Of a stretch of DNA of 64,000 bases, positions 22,146 through 33,300 are shown one piece after another. Every line of letters begins with the position of its first letter. Position 1 is the stretch's first letter. The stretch comes from Isoetes taiwanensis (taxonomy: Eukaryota > Streptophyta > Lycopodiopsida > Isoetales > Isoetaceae). Made by a program: the position numbers and the translations under genes. Where the stretch lies: contig JAJEKV010000051.1 of assembly GCA_021234155.1 (NCBI GenBank), positions 2,918,754 through 2,982,753 of the forward strand. Direction: 5' to 3'. The notes beneath the pieces are model-generated. The model made no database searches and was not told the origin of the DNA. It was given only the letters and a program-made list of their open reading frames with translations.

Positions 22146-22905
22146 TAGAAATCTGTCAAGATTCATTTGAACACCTTAAAAAATTGTTAGCTGAAGCTCC
22201 TATTTTGATTGCTCCTCAATGGGATAAGGAATTTCATGTACATATGGATGCCTCTAAAACTGCATTTGGTGCAGTATTATCTCAACAAAAAGACTCCAAT
22301 AGAGATCAATCCATTGTATATGCAAGTAAGCAGCTAAATTCAGCAGAAAGAAATTGTACTACCACGGAACGGGAAGGTTTGGCCATGGTCTATGTAGTAA
22401 AAAAAATTAGGCATTAACTCTTGGGAAATTGTTTTATCTTTTTCATTGATCATCAAGCTTTGTTATACCTAATAAATAAGCCATGTGTTACGAAAGGATA
22501 CATCGTTCATTGCTTATGCGACAAGAATTCAATTTCAAGGTGGTTTTGAAGCCAGGATCCTCCCATACCATTCCCAATCATCTTTCCCGATTGCCAAATG
22601 GGGATCTTCCCACTGGCATACATGACGAACTTTGGATGCAGACTTATTTCGAGTCAATGCAGTGCCCCCATGGTATTCTGACATTGTAGAGTATTTGGTT
22701 AGTGGAGAGATCCCATCTCAATTAAACATAGCTCAGAAACATGAATTCTTGCGTAAGGTAGCACTGTATTGTTTCGTAAAGGGCAAGGACCAAGTCTTAC
22801 GACAATGTGTCTTACCCCACAAAATACCGATATCGTAAGGCGCCATAAAGGAGTGGCCGGAGGACATTTTGCTATTTTGAACATATCGTAGGTTGCATTT
22901 ATGTA

Positions 22906-23483
22906 CTGGACAGGACAAGGCCATGGACAGGACAAGGCTAGATTGTCATATTTTGTTTTGTATTTGTTTGTCTAATGAGTTGCCACTCTTTTCTATAGTC
23001 ATTTGCTCTCTATAAACCTATGAAGTTGCGTTTTTCCATTCTATACCAGATTGCAAATTAAATGGGAGTGCTGCAGGAATCTCAAGGTTCCCTTTAAAAA
23101 ACAAACTTATGCTCCTGAAAATCGTCTTTCCAGGGTGAAGGTGGAGGTGCAGAGTGAAGTTGTTTTTTTTTTCTTTTAGCATTTTTTACCCTTTGAAAAG
23201 ATCACTAAAGGATTTGTTTTTTTCTTTTCTTAGATTACTAGTGGTCTGTCATAAAACAACATTCTCATAGTTGGCTTATATCTAACAAAGATATTTCTAA
23301 CTAGGAAGCAAGAAAAGAAAAACATTGAAATTTGAGTTAAAAAATCTAAAGGTCACATACAGGACTTAATGTTCATAAATAATGGAAGCTATACTTGATC
23401 TTTCTCAACGAAAAATAAACAATATTTACTCAAAGATCCAATTCATAGTCTTTTACTACAACTCGACTTGAGGATGACTGCTC
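22906..23483. other. No gene seen
   Basis: AT-rich sequence after the end of the gypsy relic. It starts with a short tandem GGACAGGACAAGGC doubled at about 22907-22938. Its right end would be the 3' flank of the methyltransferase fragment. Confidence 0.5.
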
Positions 23484-23920
23484 CTAGCTAGTTATTGGCT
23501 GCTTCTCCAAGTTTATCTCCTCACATGTCACTTGAACAGGGATATCAGGAGCCATTGCTTGCAATTCCACAAAGGAGGCCTCTTCTTCTGTAGAGCTTGT
23601 TGTAGGAGGCTGAACTTCCAAGGATGTCATTTTAGCATAGTCAGAAGAGGACTTAGCTTCTAGCCTTTCATTCTCATCAGGATGAGTAGGCAGGGCAGCT
23701 AATCTCATCTTTATAAACCGCACAACTTCCTTGTCGCTGTCGATAGCCACAGAGTTTTGACTTTTTTTAGTGCACATGCAATGGTTGTACCAGAGCCCAA
23801 AAAAACATCCAGAATCCAATCTCCAAGACGTGAGAGCATGTCAATGAGTTTATTTATAAGCTTCTGGGGCTTCTGATAGTGATTAACAATTGTACCTGGT
23901 GCATTTGGGTCTTGCAGCCC
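23484..23920 (-). pseudogene. N4/N6 amino-methyltransferase, C-terminal fragment with one frameshift
   Basis: It reads IVNHYQKPQKLINKLIDMLS then LGDWILDVFLGSGTTIACAL, and in the next frame SVAIDSDKEVVRFIKMRL followed by an acidic tail and stop. This is the arrangement of beta-class DNA amino-methyltransferases (PF01555 type): a QKP motif, a D-x-F-x-GSGTT cofactor-binding motif, then an acidic residue for the cofactor ribose. The catalytic DPPY or SPPY motif would lie upstream and is missing, because the polyA end of a LINE abuts at 23921. A frame change of one base falls in an A7 run (23762-23768). The family is common in bacteria; related N4-cytosine enzymes are reported from Marchantia. A host relic or a transposon- or virus-derived gene are both possible. 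Confidence 0.7.
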
Positions 23921-24302
23921 TTTTTTTTTTTTTAAAGTAAGAGACGGTTTTATCATTAATTATAAAATCTCAAGTACATAGCAAAGTTCATGCTTTTTGC
24001 TAGAAAAGCATACCAAAATATAAATTTAAAACCAGCATAGAGCTTCATAGTACAAGAACTATAATCTCTAAACATGAAGAAGGTAACAATCTGTAACAGA
24101 TAAGTAATTATAGGGAAACTGTAGAGTCTTGAATGAAGAAAAATCCGAGGTAGTCCAGCTTGTTGAAGAGTTCATGTGTATGATCAACTTTGTCTGTACT
24201 GTAGAATCCTGCCAACAGGTTAACCTTCCAAAAAAGTAAAACTAGATCAAAATTAAACAAGAGCAGTAGCATGTTTTAGGGGAAGCAATAAGAAGATGAT
24301 GT

Positions 24303-24764
24303 CTAGGATTCAAAGAAGAAGACCGAATTGAAGTACGCATTGAATGCATCAGTGGTGCCGAAGATATAATGATCAGGAGACCAATTGTTACTATAGAATA
24401 GACGGAATTTGTCCTTGTCCTCCAAAAGAATCAACAAAGATCCATACAAATCAGCAAGGAGCTTGTGATTGTAGTACATTGTCATGTACCTTATCATCTG
24501 CCTCTCAGTAAGGATGAAATTGTGATTTGACAAGAAAGTCCACAAATAATGAACTTGCACTACCTCCCTGCAGAAGATAGCACCCCACAAATCCTCACTT
24601 TCTTTCTGATATCTTTTATGTCCTGTTCTCATTAGAAAGGATTCCATTGAGGTAGCAATGTTGTTCCGCATAGTCTGATCCTTTGATGGTTGACTGAATG
24701 GAGAATTGTCATCAAATTTACTCCTTCCATCTCCACAAAGAAATTCAAGATACTCTAGGATCAT
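24303..24764 (-). CDS. Unrecognised 153-codon ORF in the LINE 3' region
   Basis: It overlaps the end of the preceding LINE ORF by 20 bases. It contains LEFLCGDGRSKFDDNSPFSQ and LWTFLSNHNFILTERQMIRY, and is hydrophilic with aromatic-rich patches. It has no zinc knuckle or reverse transcriptase motif. Most plant L1 copies end soon after the zinc-binding region, so this is either a lineage-specific ORF2 extension in another frame or host sequence carried along. The clean 153-codon frame suggests recent constraint or a recent origin. Confidence 0.4.
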   Translation of the reverse strand: MILEYLEFLCGDGRSKFDDNSPFSQPSKDQTMRNNIATSMESFLMRTGHKRYQKESEDLWGAIFCREVVQVHYLWTFLSNHNFILTERQMIRYMTMYYNHKLLADLYGSLLILLEDKDKFRLFYSNNWSPDHYIFGTTDAFNAYFNSVFFFES

Positions 24765-25374
24765 CGGAAAAGTAAATGTTAGAATCTACTACATTCAAAT
24801 TTGAAGTAAATAAATCATAATGTCCCTTATACTCTCCATGAGCCTCCCAATTCCTGTCATAGTTAGTTTTATATCTCTTTTTATGAGCAGTAGCAATAGT
24901 TTCAAAGTCAAATTGAAAATGCAACTTCATCCAAAAGATAGAAGGCCCTTTTTTTTCAATACAAGACACGATTTCTAGATTTCCATATATTCCATAGGGC
25001 AATATAAATAACAGTGTTGACAAATCTATCATCATATTGGATAAGGGAGAGAAGATTTTCATCACTTCTATACCAAAGTTGCCAGCAATCCAAGTCCAGA
25101 AATCATTCAGTTTGCTACAAAAGAAAATATGACACGTATCCTCAACTCTATCACATGTCATGGTATAGTTTGCCATAATGTTAGAATTTTTCTTTGATAA
25201 GGAGTACAAATTGTTCAAGCTGCCATTGGCAATAAGCCAAATGAAATAGGATATTTTAGGAGGACAGTAAGAGTTCCATACATTGTGGAAAAGATCCTTA
25301 AGCTGATCATGATTAATAGACCATTTCAACATAGCTTGACTTTCAGCAATATTAGAAGATAGAGCACTATACAC
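24745..25374 (-). pseudogene. LINE ORF2 zinc-binding C-terminal region
   Basis: It contains VWNSYCPPKISYFIWLIANG, then MTCDRVEDTCHIFFCSKLND and a tryptophan-rich end. This matches the zf-RVT region after plant L1 reverse transcriptases (W-x-PPK-x-x-x-F-W-L, then C and H residues before the end). It is in frame with the 25415-25798 part apart from a break near 25400. Confidence 0.75.
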
Positions 25375-25414
25375 ATTCTTAACTTTGTAGTCCCCTTTAC
25401 CATTTATAGACCAG

Positions 25415-25798
25415 TCACCCTTCCCAGGATAGGAGATAGATTAGAAAGGAAAGTTCTGATATGAGTAAAGATTTGTTTTTGTCAAACAAAGTACCCTTAA
25501 TGATTTCTTTCAATCTAGTCCAAGGAATGACTCTCCCTCCTAAGAAAAGGTCTCTGATATAATCTAGACCGGTCTCATGCCATTTTTTATAAATCCTTGG
25601 ATGCTTAATTGCAAAAAATGAAGAATTTTGATCAGCCAAAATAGGATTCCATAAAATAGAGAGATCAATATGGAGCTTATCTCTTGAGATAAATTGAAAG
25701 CTAAGAGAGATAGAATTCCAGACCTTGATCAAATTACTCATTAAGGATGAGATGTTAGAGGCTGGTTTCATATGAGTGAATGCAGAGTGAGGGAGCAA
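25415..25798 (-). pseudogene. LINE ORF2 linker between reverse transcriptase and zinc-binding region
   Basis: It encodes a segment with LWNPILADQNSSFFAIKHPR and YKKWHETGLDYIRDLFLGGR, as in the thumb and linker part of plant L1 ORF2. Between 25799 and 25920 the same strand still reads LINE-like (AQSLAGKFVWKAIHGSQSPA) but is broken. Confidence 0.7.
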
Positions 25799-25920
25799 AT
25801 GATGAATAGAGGGATGACCAAAGGATGACTTTGGTTGATCCGGAATCTGATAAACTTATAAGCAGGAGATTGACTTCCATGAATGGCCTTCCAAACAAAC
25901 TTCCCTGCTAAAGATTGAGC

Positions 25921-26805
25921 CTAAAGAAACAAGTTCTTACAACCGAGACCACCATAATTCTTTGATTTACAAATAGAGCCCCAATTGACAAGATGACTCC
26001 CTTTCCATATGAAATTCCTAATGGTTTTCTCCAACTCCAAATAAACACTTTTAGGAGCAACTAAAGCTGTGGAGAAGTAAACATGAGAGCTTGCAAGAAC
26101 TGAGTTAGCAATAATGGTTCTACCAGCAAGAGTAAGATAGTTCCTGTAATTGTTTAACTTCTTCTTAATTCTCGATAGAATAGGATCCCAAAGGCCTTTA
26201 ATACTATGATTCATAGAAAGAGGCATTCCCAGCAATTTAGTAGCATGGCCAGGAGAGAGAATATTGATTCCAGCTAATTGCTGATGAGGGACGTCTCCAA
26301 CAATCAAGCTTTTGTTAATGTTAAGCTGAATGCCTAAGGCAACTGAAAATTGGCTTAGGACTTTGAGAAAGAATTCAATATTAGCCATGTCTGCATCAAG
26401 GAAAGAGAAAGTGTCATCAGCATATTGAAGAATAGTGAGACACTCATCAGAATCAGGGAGTTTTAACCCCTTGATTTGACCAGTATTCTGATAATGGATA
26501 ATGACCGTAGTAAGCAACTCAGCTGCCACAAGAAAAAGATAAGGGGCTAGAGGACATCCCTGTCTAACACCACATGATAGGGAAAAGAAGCCAGAAGGAA
26601 TACCATTTACAAGAACAGCCGAGTTCGATCTGGAGTTTAGACCAAAGATAAGATTTATCAATTTAGGAGGAAAGCCAAGTTTAGACATAGCAAAGTCCAA
26701 AAAATCCCATCTGACTGAGTCAAAGGCACGTTTGAAGTCCAGCTTGAGAAGAATACAATTTTGATTAGAGATCTTATTCCAATGTAACCCTTCCATAGCT
26801 GCCAT
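25921..26805 (-). pseudogene. LINE ORF2 reverse transcriptase domain
   Basis: This is 294 codons, open throughout: LLKLDFKRAFDSVRWDFLDF, then VRQGCPLAPYLFLVAAELL, the catalytic LQYADDT (YADD box), then KSLIVGDV, LLGMPLS and YLTLAGRTIIANSVLASSHV. This is the full palm region of a plant L1 reverse transcriptase, which copies element RNA at a nicked target. The N-terminal endonuclease is absent, cut off at the CACTA junction. The stop at 25921-25923 is a TAG, with recognisable LINE sequence continuing in the same frame, so it is a mutation rather than the true end. Confidence 0.9.
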
Positions 26806-26810
26806 ATAAT

Positions 26811-28481
26811 CACTACAAAATTAAAGCCCTGTTACGACATCTATTACGACGTCCAGACGTCGTTTGAACGTCGATCAACGACGTTAAATCGTCGATAAAC
26901 GACGCCTATTACGACGTCTGGACGTCGTTATACGACGTTTATGCGTCGCTATACGCGTCGCAACGGCGTCGTCTTAAAGCGACGACGTCGGCGAGCGGGT
27001 TGCTGACGTGGCAGCCATGTGTTTGACGTTGTTTAACGACGTCGCATTACACAAATGGCGACCACGCGGCCCGGGCGGCAGCGGCTGGCGTTGCCGGCGT
27101 CGTTGGCGGCGTGGCGACCGCATACACGCGTCGTCGTCTAACGACGTCGTACAAGAGCGCCACGTAAGCAACATCGTTTAACGACGTTGCTTACGTGTAT
27201 TAAAAAAAAAAATTTTTATTTTTTTTTTAATAAACTGAAAAATAATAATAATACATTTATTATGAATGAAGTTAATACATTTAATATTAAAGCCTATAAA
27301 ATGAATTTAACCAATAAAGAAATATAAGATTTTAACGTCATTAAATGATGTCGCTTAAATATATTAAAAAAATACAAAAATAAATGAAGCCTCAATTTTT
27401 TTAGCTAAATACATTAATCAATAAATTAAGCTAAATACATTAATCAATACATTAAGCATATTGAAAATTAAATGCTTACCCGGTACAAAGGTAGGGCAAA
27501 AGTTGTTTTGCACAAACAACGCATTTGCTAGGAGTGTACATGCAAAACAATAAATTCAATGATTAGTAAAATATTAATATAAATAAACAACTTAAAGGAA
27601 AAAAAAATATGGAAAATCAATGGGGGAGGGGTGGTTTCAATGGCGTCCCCTTCTTGGATAACAATTTAACCTAAATAAAGCATTAGTATTTTATTAGCGT
27701 ATTGAAAATATTTAAATCCTTACCTGGAAGAGGTGCCAAGTTGTTTTGCAAGAACAACACATTTTGCTATGAGTGTACATGCAAAACAAAAATTCAATGA
27801 TTAGAAAGAAATAGTAAAAAAAAACTAATAAGGAAAAAAATTTTGAAAGAAGAAGGGTCTCGCCTTTTTAACGACGTCTTCTTAGATGGGAAAAAAAAAT
27901 TAGAAGAAGAATGGAAGAATTCCGAAGAAGAAAAGGCTAAGAAGAAGAGGAGGAACCCGAAAAATGGGGAGGAAGAATCTGTAAGAAGATGAAGAAGCAA
28001 GAGGAGGATTAAGAGTAAGAATTTGAATAAGAGGAGGAAGAAAGTATAAGAGGAGGAAGAATCAAGAAGAAGAAGATGACAAAGGGAATGGAAGAATATG
28101 TATGGAAGAAGGATGCAAGAATGGAAGAAGAAGAATGAAGGTTGAAGGAAGAACAAATAACAAATACAAAAAGCCCTAAATCTACCCAAAAACAAGTTTA
28201 GATTCAAAAAACGAGTTGGTTGATCCGTGCACATACCTTATGAAGCTTGGCTTACACTTAGAATAGACCCCAAAGTAGATCCGCGCCGAAAATCGCCTCA
28301 AAAAACGCTCCTCCATAAGCTTTGCTTGCTCGAAAATAAGCGGCGGGATTACTGCTTTGTTTTCGATTTAAATCCGTCGTCGCTTAACGACCGCGGACGC
28401 CGTGGCGTCGTTAAACACACAAAACGTTGTTGAACGACGTTTATAACGACGTTTTTTTTTTTTTACGACGACCAATGAATA
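26811..28481 (+). mobile_element. CACTA DNA transposon, left end intact, right end truncated
   Basis: It starts CACTACAAAA, the hallmark of CACTA terminal repeats, directly after LINE sequence. ACGACGTC-type subterminal repeats fill 26835-27190 and return in inverted sense at 28375-28470. The matching TTTTGTAGTG end is missing at 28481. The inside is AT-rich, with an 80-bp direct repeat (27476-27560 and 27718-27800, sharing GAGTGTACATGCAAAACAA) and a purine-rich stretch at 27840-28150. No transposase was seen. Confidence 0.8.
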
Positions 28482-29470
28482 GTATAGAATGCATGTACAC
28501 TTGATACATGGGTTTATTTAACTGGATAGGGGTTTATTTGACTTGTTACACCCGTTAAAGTTATGAAATATACCACCATGAGAATGTTCAATGTTTTGTG
28601 GTACATCCGTTGAGCTATGAGGTATATAATACGATGATGATAACTAGTAATACCGTACCTGCTATGATAACTAATACCTTACCAACATGCAAAGATGTAG
28701 TTTATCTTAAAATTTTATTTTGTTAGATTTAAAAAGGTTAGGTTTCCACCAATAGTATATGTAGCTACGTGTTCGTTTGTTACGACGACATATATATACA
28801 AGAAATTTAATGCGTCCTACGGTGCATGTCCGAGTTTTAGCATGTTCCTACGTGCAAGTTCTTGTAAAAGAATCTCTTGAGAATACTCTAAATTCATAGA
28901 TTCTCTAAGATTCTACCAAGGTTCTCTTAGAGGGTTCGTGAGCATTTCTCCAAATTTTATAAGATTCCCTCTAGGTTCCATTAAATTTCCCTAGATTCTC
29001 CAAGATTCTATGAAGATCCCCTTAGATTCTCTTAGATTCATTTAGATTTTATCAGATTGCCCTTAGATTCAAAGAGATTCTATAAAGATTCCCTTAGATA
29101 CTCCAAGATTTCATCAACGTTTGCTTAGATTCCCTTAGATTTTATGAAGATTCCTTTAGATCCCCTAGATTTTAAGAGATTCCCTTAGGCTTGTAAATAT
29201 TTTCCTAGATTCTCTTACATTTTATAAGATTTTCTTACATTCTATTAGATTCTTCTTGATTCCTTTACATTCTATAACTTTTTAGAACATTCTAAGACTT
29301 TCTGGAACATTCTAAGACTTTTAATATATTCTAGAACTTTCTGGAAGTATTTCCCTAGATTTCCTTACATTCCCGTATATTCCCCTACATTCTAGAACAT
29401 TCTAAAACTTATTAGAACAATTTGGAACTTTCTGGAAGAATTTTCTTAGATCCCCCTTAGATTCTCTTAT

Positions 29471-29540
29471 GTTCTAGAACTTTCTAGAAGATTCTAGAAC
29501 TTTCTAGAGCCTTCTAGAACATTCTAGAACCTCTTGAACT
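29471..29540. promoter_or_regulatory. Phased array matching the heat-shock-element consensus
   Basis: Seven consecutive 10-bp blocks follow the pattern nTTCTAGAAn, with changes in two. That equals alternating nTTCn and nGAAn pentamers, the binding pattern of trimeric heat shock factors. It is the best-preserved part of a longer degenerate repeat, so the match may be accidental. No transcription unit is evident beside it. Confidence 0.4.
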
Positions 29541-29624
29541 AGCTAGAATGTTATAGTGTATTTTGTCTTAATAGGAACATTACCCTTAAGTAAATGTGAA
29601 ACATAAAATTTTTATAGAATTAAT

Positions 29625-29691
29625 GCTTGGTCTAGTGGTTAGAATGGGGAGCTGGGGGGTCAATGGCCAGGGTTCAAATCCCCCACACAAC
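29625..29691 (+). ncRNA. tRNA-derived SINE head
   Basis: GGTCTAGTGGTTAGAATGGG resembles an A box, and GGGTTCAAATCCCCC carries a B box (GGTTCAAATCC) with a paired T stem. The length (67 nt) is near tRNA length. I could not fold a convincing acceptor or anticodon stem. No body or tail is clear. Confidence 0.45.
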
Positions 29692-30316
29692 ATAAAAAGT
29701 TTTAAAAACCTTTTCCTAAGGGATGAGTATTCAACTTGGGCCGTAGGATCTCGAACCCGATCAAGGGTCGAGATCTCACGCAACATGAGCCATAGGATCT
29801 ATTACATATGTGCACCGTAGAATATATGCCAAGCCACATGAGCCGTAAGATCCTGGATCGACGATCAGGATCAAATCAACCTAGATCGTAGGATCGATTA
29901 CATATAATTCCCAAAGCCATGTGCACCATAGGATGTGTCCCAAAGCAACGTGAGCCGTAGGATCTCGGACCGACAATCAAGATCAAATCAACCTGGACCG
30001 TAGGATCGCTTACATATAAGCTACAAACAAACTCCCAAGCCATCTGGGTCGTACGATATGCCCCAAAGCCACGTGAGCCGTAGGGGATCAGATCAACCTA
30101 GACCGTAGTAGGATCGTGTCTATATCACGGATTATATATAAACTCCCAAGCCATCGGACCGTAAAATACGCCCTAAAGCCACGCGGAGCCGTCGGATCTC
30201 GAAGCGGACTGATCGGATAAAGCGACAAACATAGATAGATATTTTTTTTTTTATTTTGTCCCCTGCTATGAGAACTAATACCCTACCAACATGCGAAGAT
30301 GTAGTTTATCTCAACA

Positions 30317-33300
30317 TGCCTGTATGTTGGCGATGACTTAGGAAGCTAGCTGACAAAAAATCAGAATTTAAGTCTGTACTATGCATTAATTACGAATTTA
30401 CGAATGTCTTGCTCTCTTCGCAAAAGCGGGCCTTGACTTCTAAGCGCCACAGCGGGAGGAGTACAGGTCCAAACTCCATTCCGTCAGTTCCCTTGCTTGG
30501 CGTTTTCAAGCGCATGTGATCGGCCACGTCCCAAGTGCAAAAGACCAAAACTTCGGCACCCAAAGCGCAAACCCCGCTAGAACCCGGCAACTCATAGGGT
30601 TTACGTTTGAGGCTCTATCCTTGTCAAATTTGACTAGGACCTTCTTGTTTGTCTTGGCGTAGAGGGGGTGTTGGCCTTGAGCACGGACCCTAAAAACCAC
30701 CCGGAAGCATCTGCCCCAAAAGTCCTCTCCCGAAGGCCCTGGCGACGGACGGGCAACTTCCCCTCTCCGGAACCGTGATCTGTCTCTGCCAATGGACTCA
30801 GAACGTCGACATTGCCCTAGGGACCAAGTTTTGTGGCCAGAAGCCCACCCCTTCTCGAAGAAGCGCCAAACTATCTCACGTGCAACACACTCGTAGTCAA
30901 TTGGCCTAGGGAGGTGGTCTGGCGAATCGCAATGTAGGGCGTAAGTGTTTCTTTCTTTTGCAAAAATGACCGTGTAACTTGGTCCCTAGAGTAATTTTGG
31001 CATTCCGGACGATGTGGCGAAGTCGAATCGCCATTTCGGAGCCTCCGCAATGTGCGAACGACAAAATACTTTGGTTTCTACATTGTCGCCCGCAGGACGC
31101 TTCGCGGTTTGATATGTTCTCCCGGACGGATGTTGGATTTTTTTGGACCTTCTCGGACCAGGTTCCTTGAACAAAGGATTCAACGGTCGGATACGGGAAT
31201 TGAGATTCGGGAGTGTGGTCTTTAGCGTACGCCCCCCCGGCGGAGCGCTGCCAGGAAAGGCTGCCTCGGGAAGCTTTTTGGGGCTCGTCTCCTGGGGTTT
31301 AGACTCTCCCCTCTAATGAGAAGGCCTTGCAAGGTCCTGGCCTTGTTTGACTTGGGCAAGTGTGCCAGCTCGGCTGCCCAAGAATAGGCTGCCCGGACCG
31401 TTCTAATGCAAACTATTTGATCTAAACCTTATCCAAAATTTTTGAAAGTTGGCCTGTATGTTGGCGATGACTTAGGAAGATAGCTGACAAAAAATCAGAA
31501 TTTAAGTCCGTACTATGCATTAATTACGAATTTATGAATGTCTTGCTATTGCAAAAGCGGCCCTTGACTTCTAACAGCCACAACGGGAGGAGTACAGGTC
31601 CAAACTCCATTCCGTCAGTTCCCCTTGCTTCGCGTTCTCAACTGCATGTGATCGGCCACGTCCCAAGTGCAAAAGACCAAAACTCGGCACCCAAAACGCA
31701 AACCCTGCTAGAACCTGGCAACTCATAGGGTTTACGTTTCGGAGGCTCTATCCCATAGCACGAACCTGACGCCATAGCACGGACCCTAAAAACCACCCGG
31801 AAGCAGCTTGCCCCAAAAGTCCTCTCCCGAAGGCCCTGGCGACGGACGGGCAACTTCCCCTCTCCGGAACCGTGATCTGTCTCTGCCAATGGACTCAGAA
31901 CGTCGACATTGCACTAGGGACCAAGTTTTGTGGCCAGAAGCCCACCCCTTCTCGAAGAAGCGCCAAACTATCTCACGTGCAACACACTCGTAGTCAATTG
32001 GCCTAGGAGGTGGCTGCTGAATACTCCAATGTAGGGCGTAAGTGTTTCTTTCTTTTGCAAAAATGACCGTGTAACTTGGTCCCTAGGGTAATTTTGACAT
32101 TCCGGACGATGTGGCGAAGTCGAATCGCCATTTCGGAGCCTCCGCAATGTCCGAACGACAAAATACTTTGGTTTCTACACTGTCGCCCGCGGGGCGCCAG
32201 CGGTTTGATATGTTCTCCGGGACGGATGTTGGATTTTTTGGGCCTTTCGGACCAGGTTCCTTGAACAAAGGATTCAGCGGTCGGATCACTGAACCGAGAT
32301 TCGGAGTGTGGTCTTTAGCGTATGCCCCGTGGGTGAGCGCCGCCGAGAAAGGTCGCCTCGAGAAGCTTTTGGGGCTCGCCTCACGGGTTGAGACTCTCCC
32401 CTCTAATGAGAAGGCCTTGCAAGGTCCTGGCCTTGTTTGACTTGGGCAAGTGTGCCATTTCGCTGCCCAACAACAGTTGCCGGGGACCGTTCTAATGCAA
32501 ACTATTTGATCTAAACCTTATCCAAAATTTTTGAAAGTTGGCCTGTATGTTGGCGATGACTTAGGAAGATAGCTGACAAAAATCAGAATTTAAGTCCGTA
32601 CTATGCATTAATTACGAATTTATGAATGTCTTGCTATTGCAAAAGCGGCCCTTGACTTCTAACTGCCACAACGGGAGGAGTACAGGTCCAAACTCCATTC
32701 CGTCAGTTCCCCTTGCTTCGCGTTCTCAACTGCATGTGATCGGCCACGTCCCAAGTGCAAAAGACCAAAACTCGGCACCCAAAAGCGCCAAACCCCGCTA
32801 GAACACGGCAACTCATAGGGTTTACGTTTGGGCTCTATCCTTGTCAGATTTGACTAGGACCTTGCGCCGTGTCTTGATGTAGAGGGGGGGTGTTGACACC
32901 AGAGCACGGACCAGCTTGCCCCAAAAGTCCTCTCCCGAACGCCCTGGCGACGGACGGGCAATTTCCCCTCTCCGGAACCATGATCTGTCTCTGCGAATGG
33001 ACTCAGAACGTTGATATTGCCCTAGGGACCAAGTTTTGTGGCCAGAAGCCCACTCCTTCTCGAATAAGCGCCAAACTATCTCACGTGCAACACACTCGTA
33101 GTCAATTGGCCTAGGAGGTGGCTGCTGAATACTGCAATGTAGGGCGTAAGTGTTTCTTTCTTTTGCAAAAATGACCGTGTAACTTGTTCCCTAGGGTAAG
33201 TTTGGTATTACGGACTGACGTGGCGAAGTCGAATCGCCATTTCGGAGCCTCCACAATGTCCGAACGACAAAACACTTTGGTTTTCTTTAATCGCCGCCCA

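Larger units (their letters stand above)
20285..22905 (+). pseudogene. Ty3/gypsy pol: reverse transcriptase, RNase H, start of integrase
   Basis: Reverse transcriptase: MNPTYAEKVKEELNKLLAAD, then SEWVSPIVVAKKKD, CYSFMDRFLGYNQI, YKVMPFGLTNA and the catalytic FLDDFTVF (about 20820), then SLNSEKCSFL and LLGHIVCKEG. After the insertion at 21169-22145, RNase H continues: FHVHMDASKTAFGAVLSQQK, YASKQLNSAERNCTTTEREG, DHQAL, then LPNGDLPTG and HKGVAGGHF at the start of the integrase zinc finger, where the copy ends. The order RT-RNase H-integrase defines Ty3/gypsy. It is broken by a TAG at 20661-20663 (Gln expected), other stops, frameshifts and the insertion. No LTRs, gag or chromodomain were found. 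Confidence 0.88.
23921..26810 (-). mobile_element. Plant L1-type LINE, 5' part lost, 3' polyA end present
   Basis: The minus-strand element begins, as kept, in the middle of ORF2 next to the CACTA end at 26811. It runs through reverse transcriptase, linker and zinc-binding region and ends in 13 A at 23933-23921, directly against the methyltransferase fragment. The target duplication cannot be checked because the other side is lost. The 3' untranslated part is 23934-24302. Confidence 0.85.
28482..30316. repeat. Left flank of the satellite domain
   Basis: Its first 43 bases recur at the end of the window (63958-64000) next to satellite sequence, so 28482 is a repeat boundary. A segment with CATGCAAAGATGTAGTTTATC (28688-28709) recurs with changes at 30291-30312. 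It contains a degenerate TTCTAGAA-rich minisatellite (28880-29545), a tRNA-like segment, and a roughly 110-bp degenerate tandem repeat (29735-30220) built on GAGCCGTAGGATC and AGATCAAATCAACCT. Confidence 0.65.

Noticed and set aside
27794-28234. 146-codon minus-strand ORF rich in Phe, Leu and Ser
   Set aside because: It is the complement of a purine-rich low-complexity stretch inside the CACTA element; no family features.
29625-29691. Functional tRNA gene
   Set aside because: A and B boxes are present but the acceptor and anticodon stems do not form well; a tRNA-derived repeat fits better.
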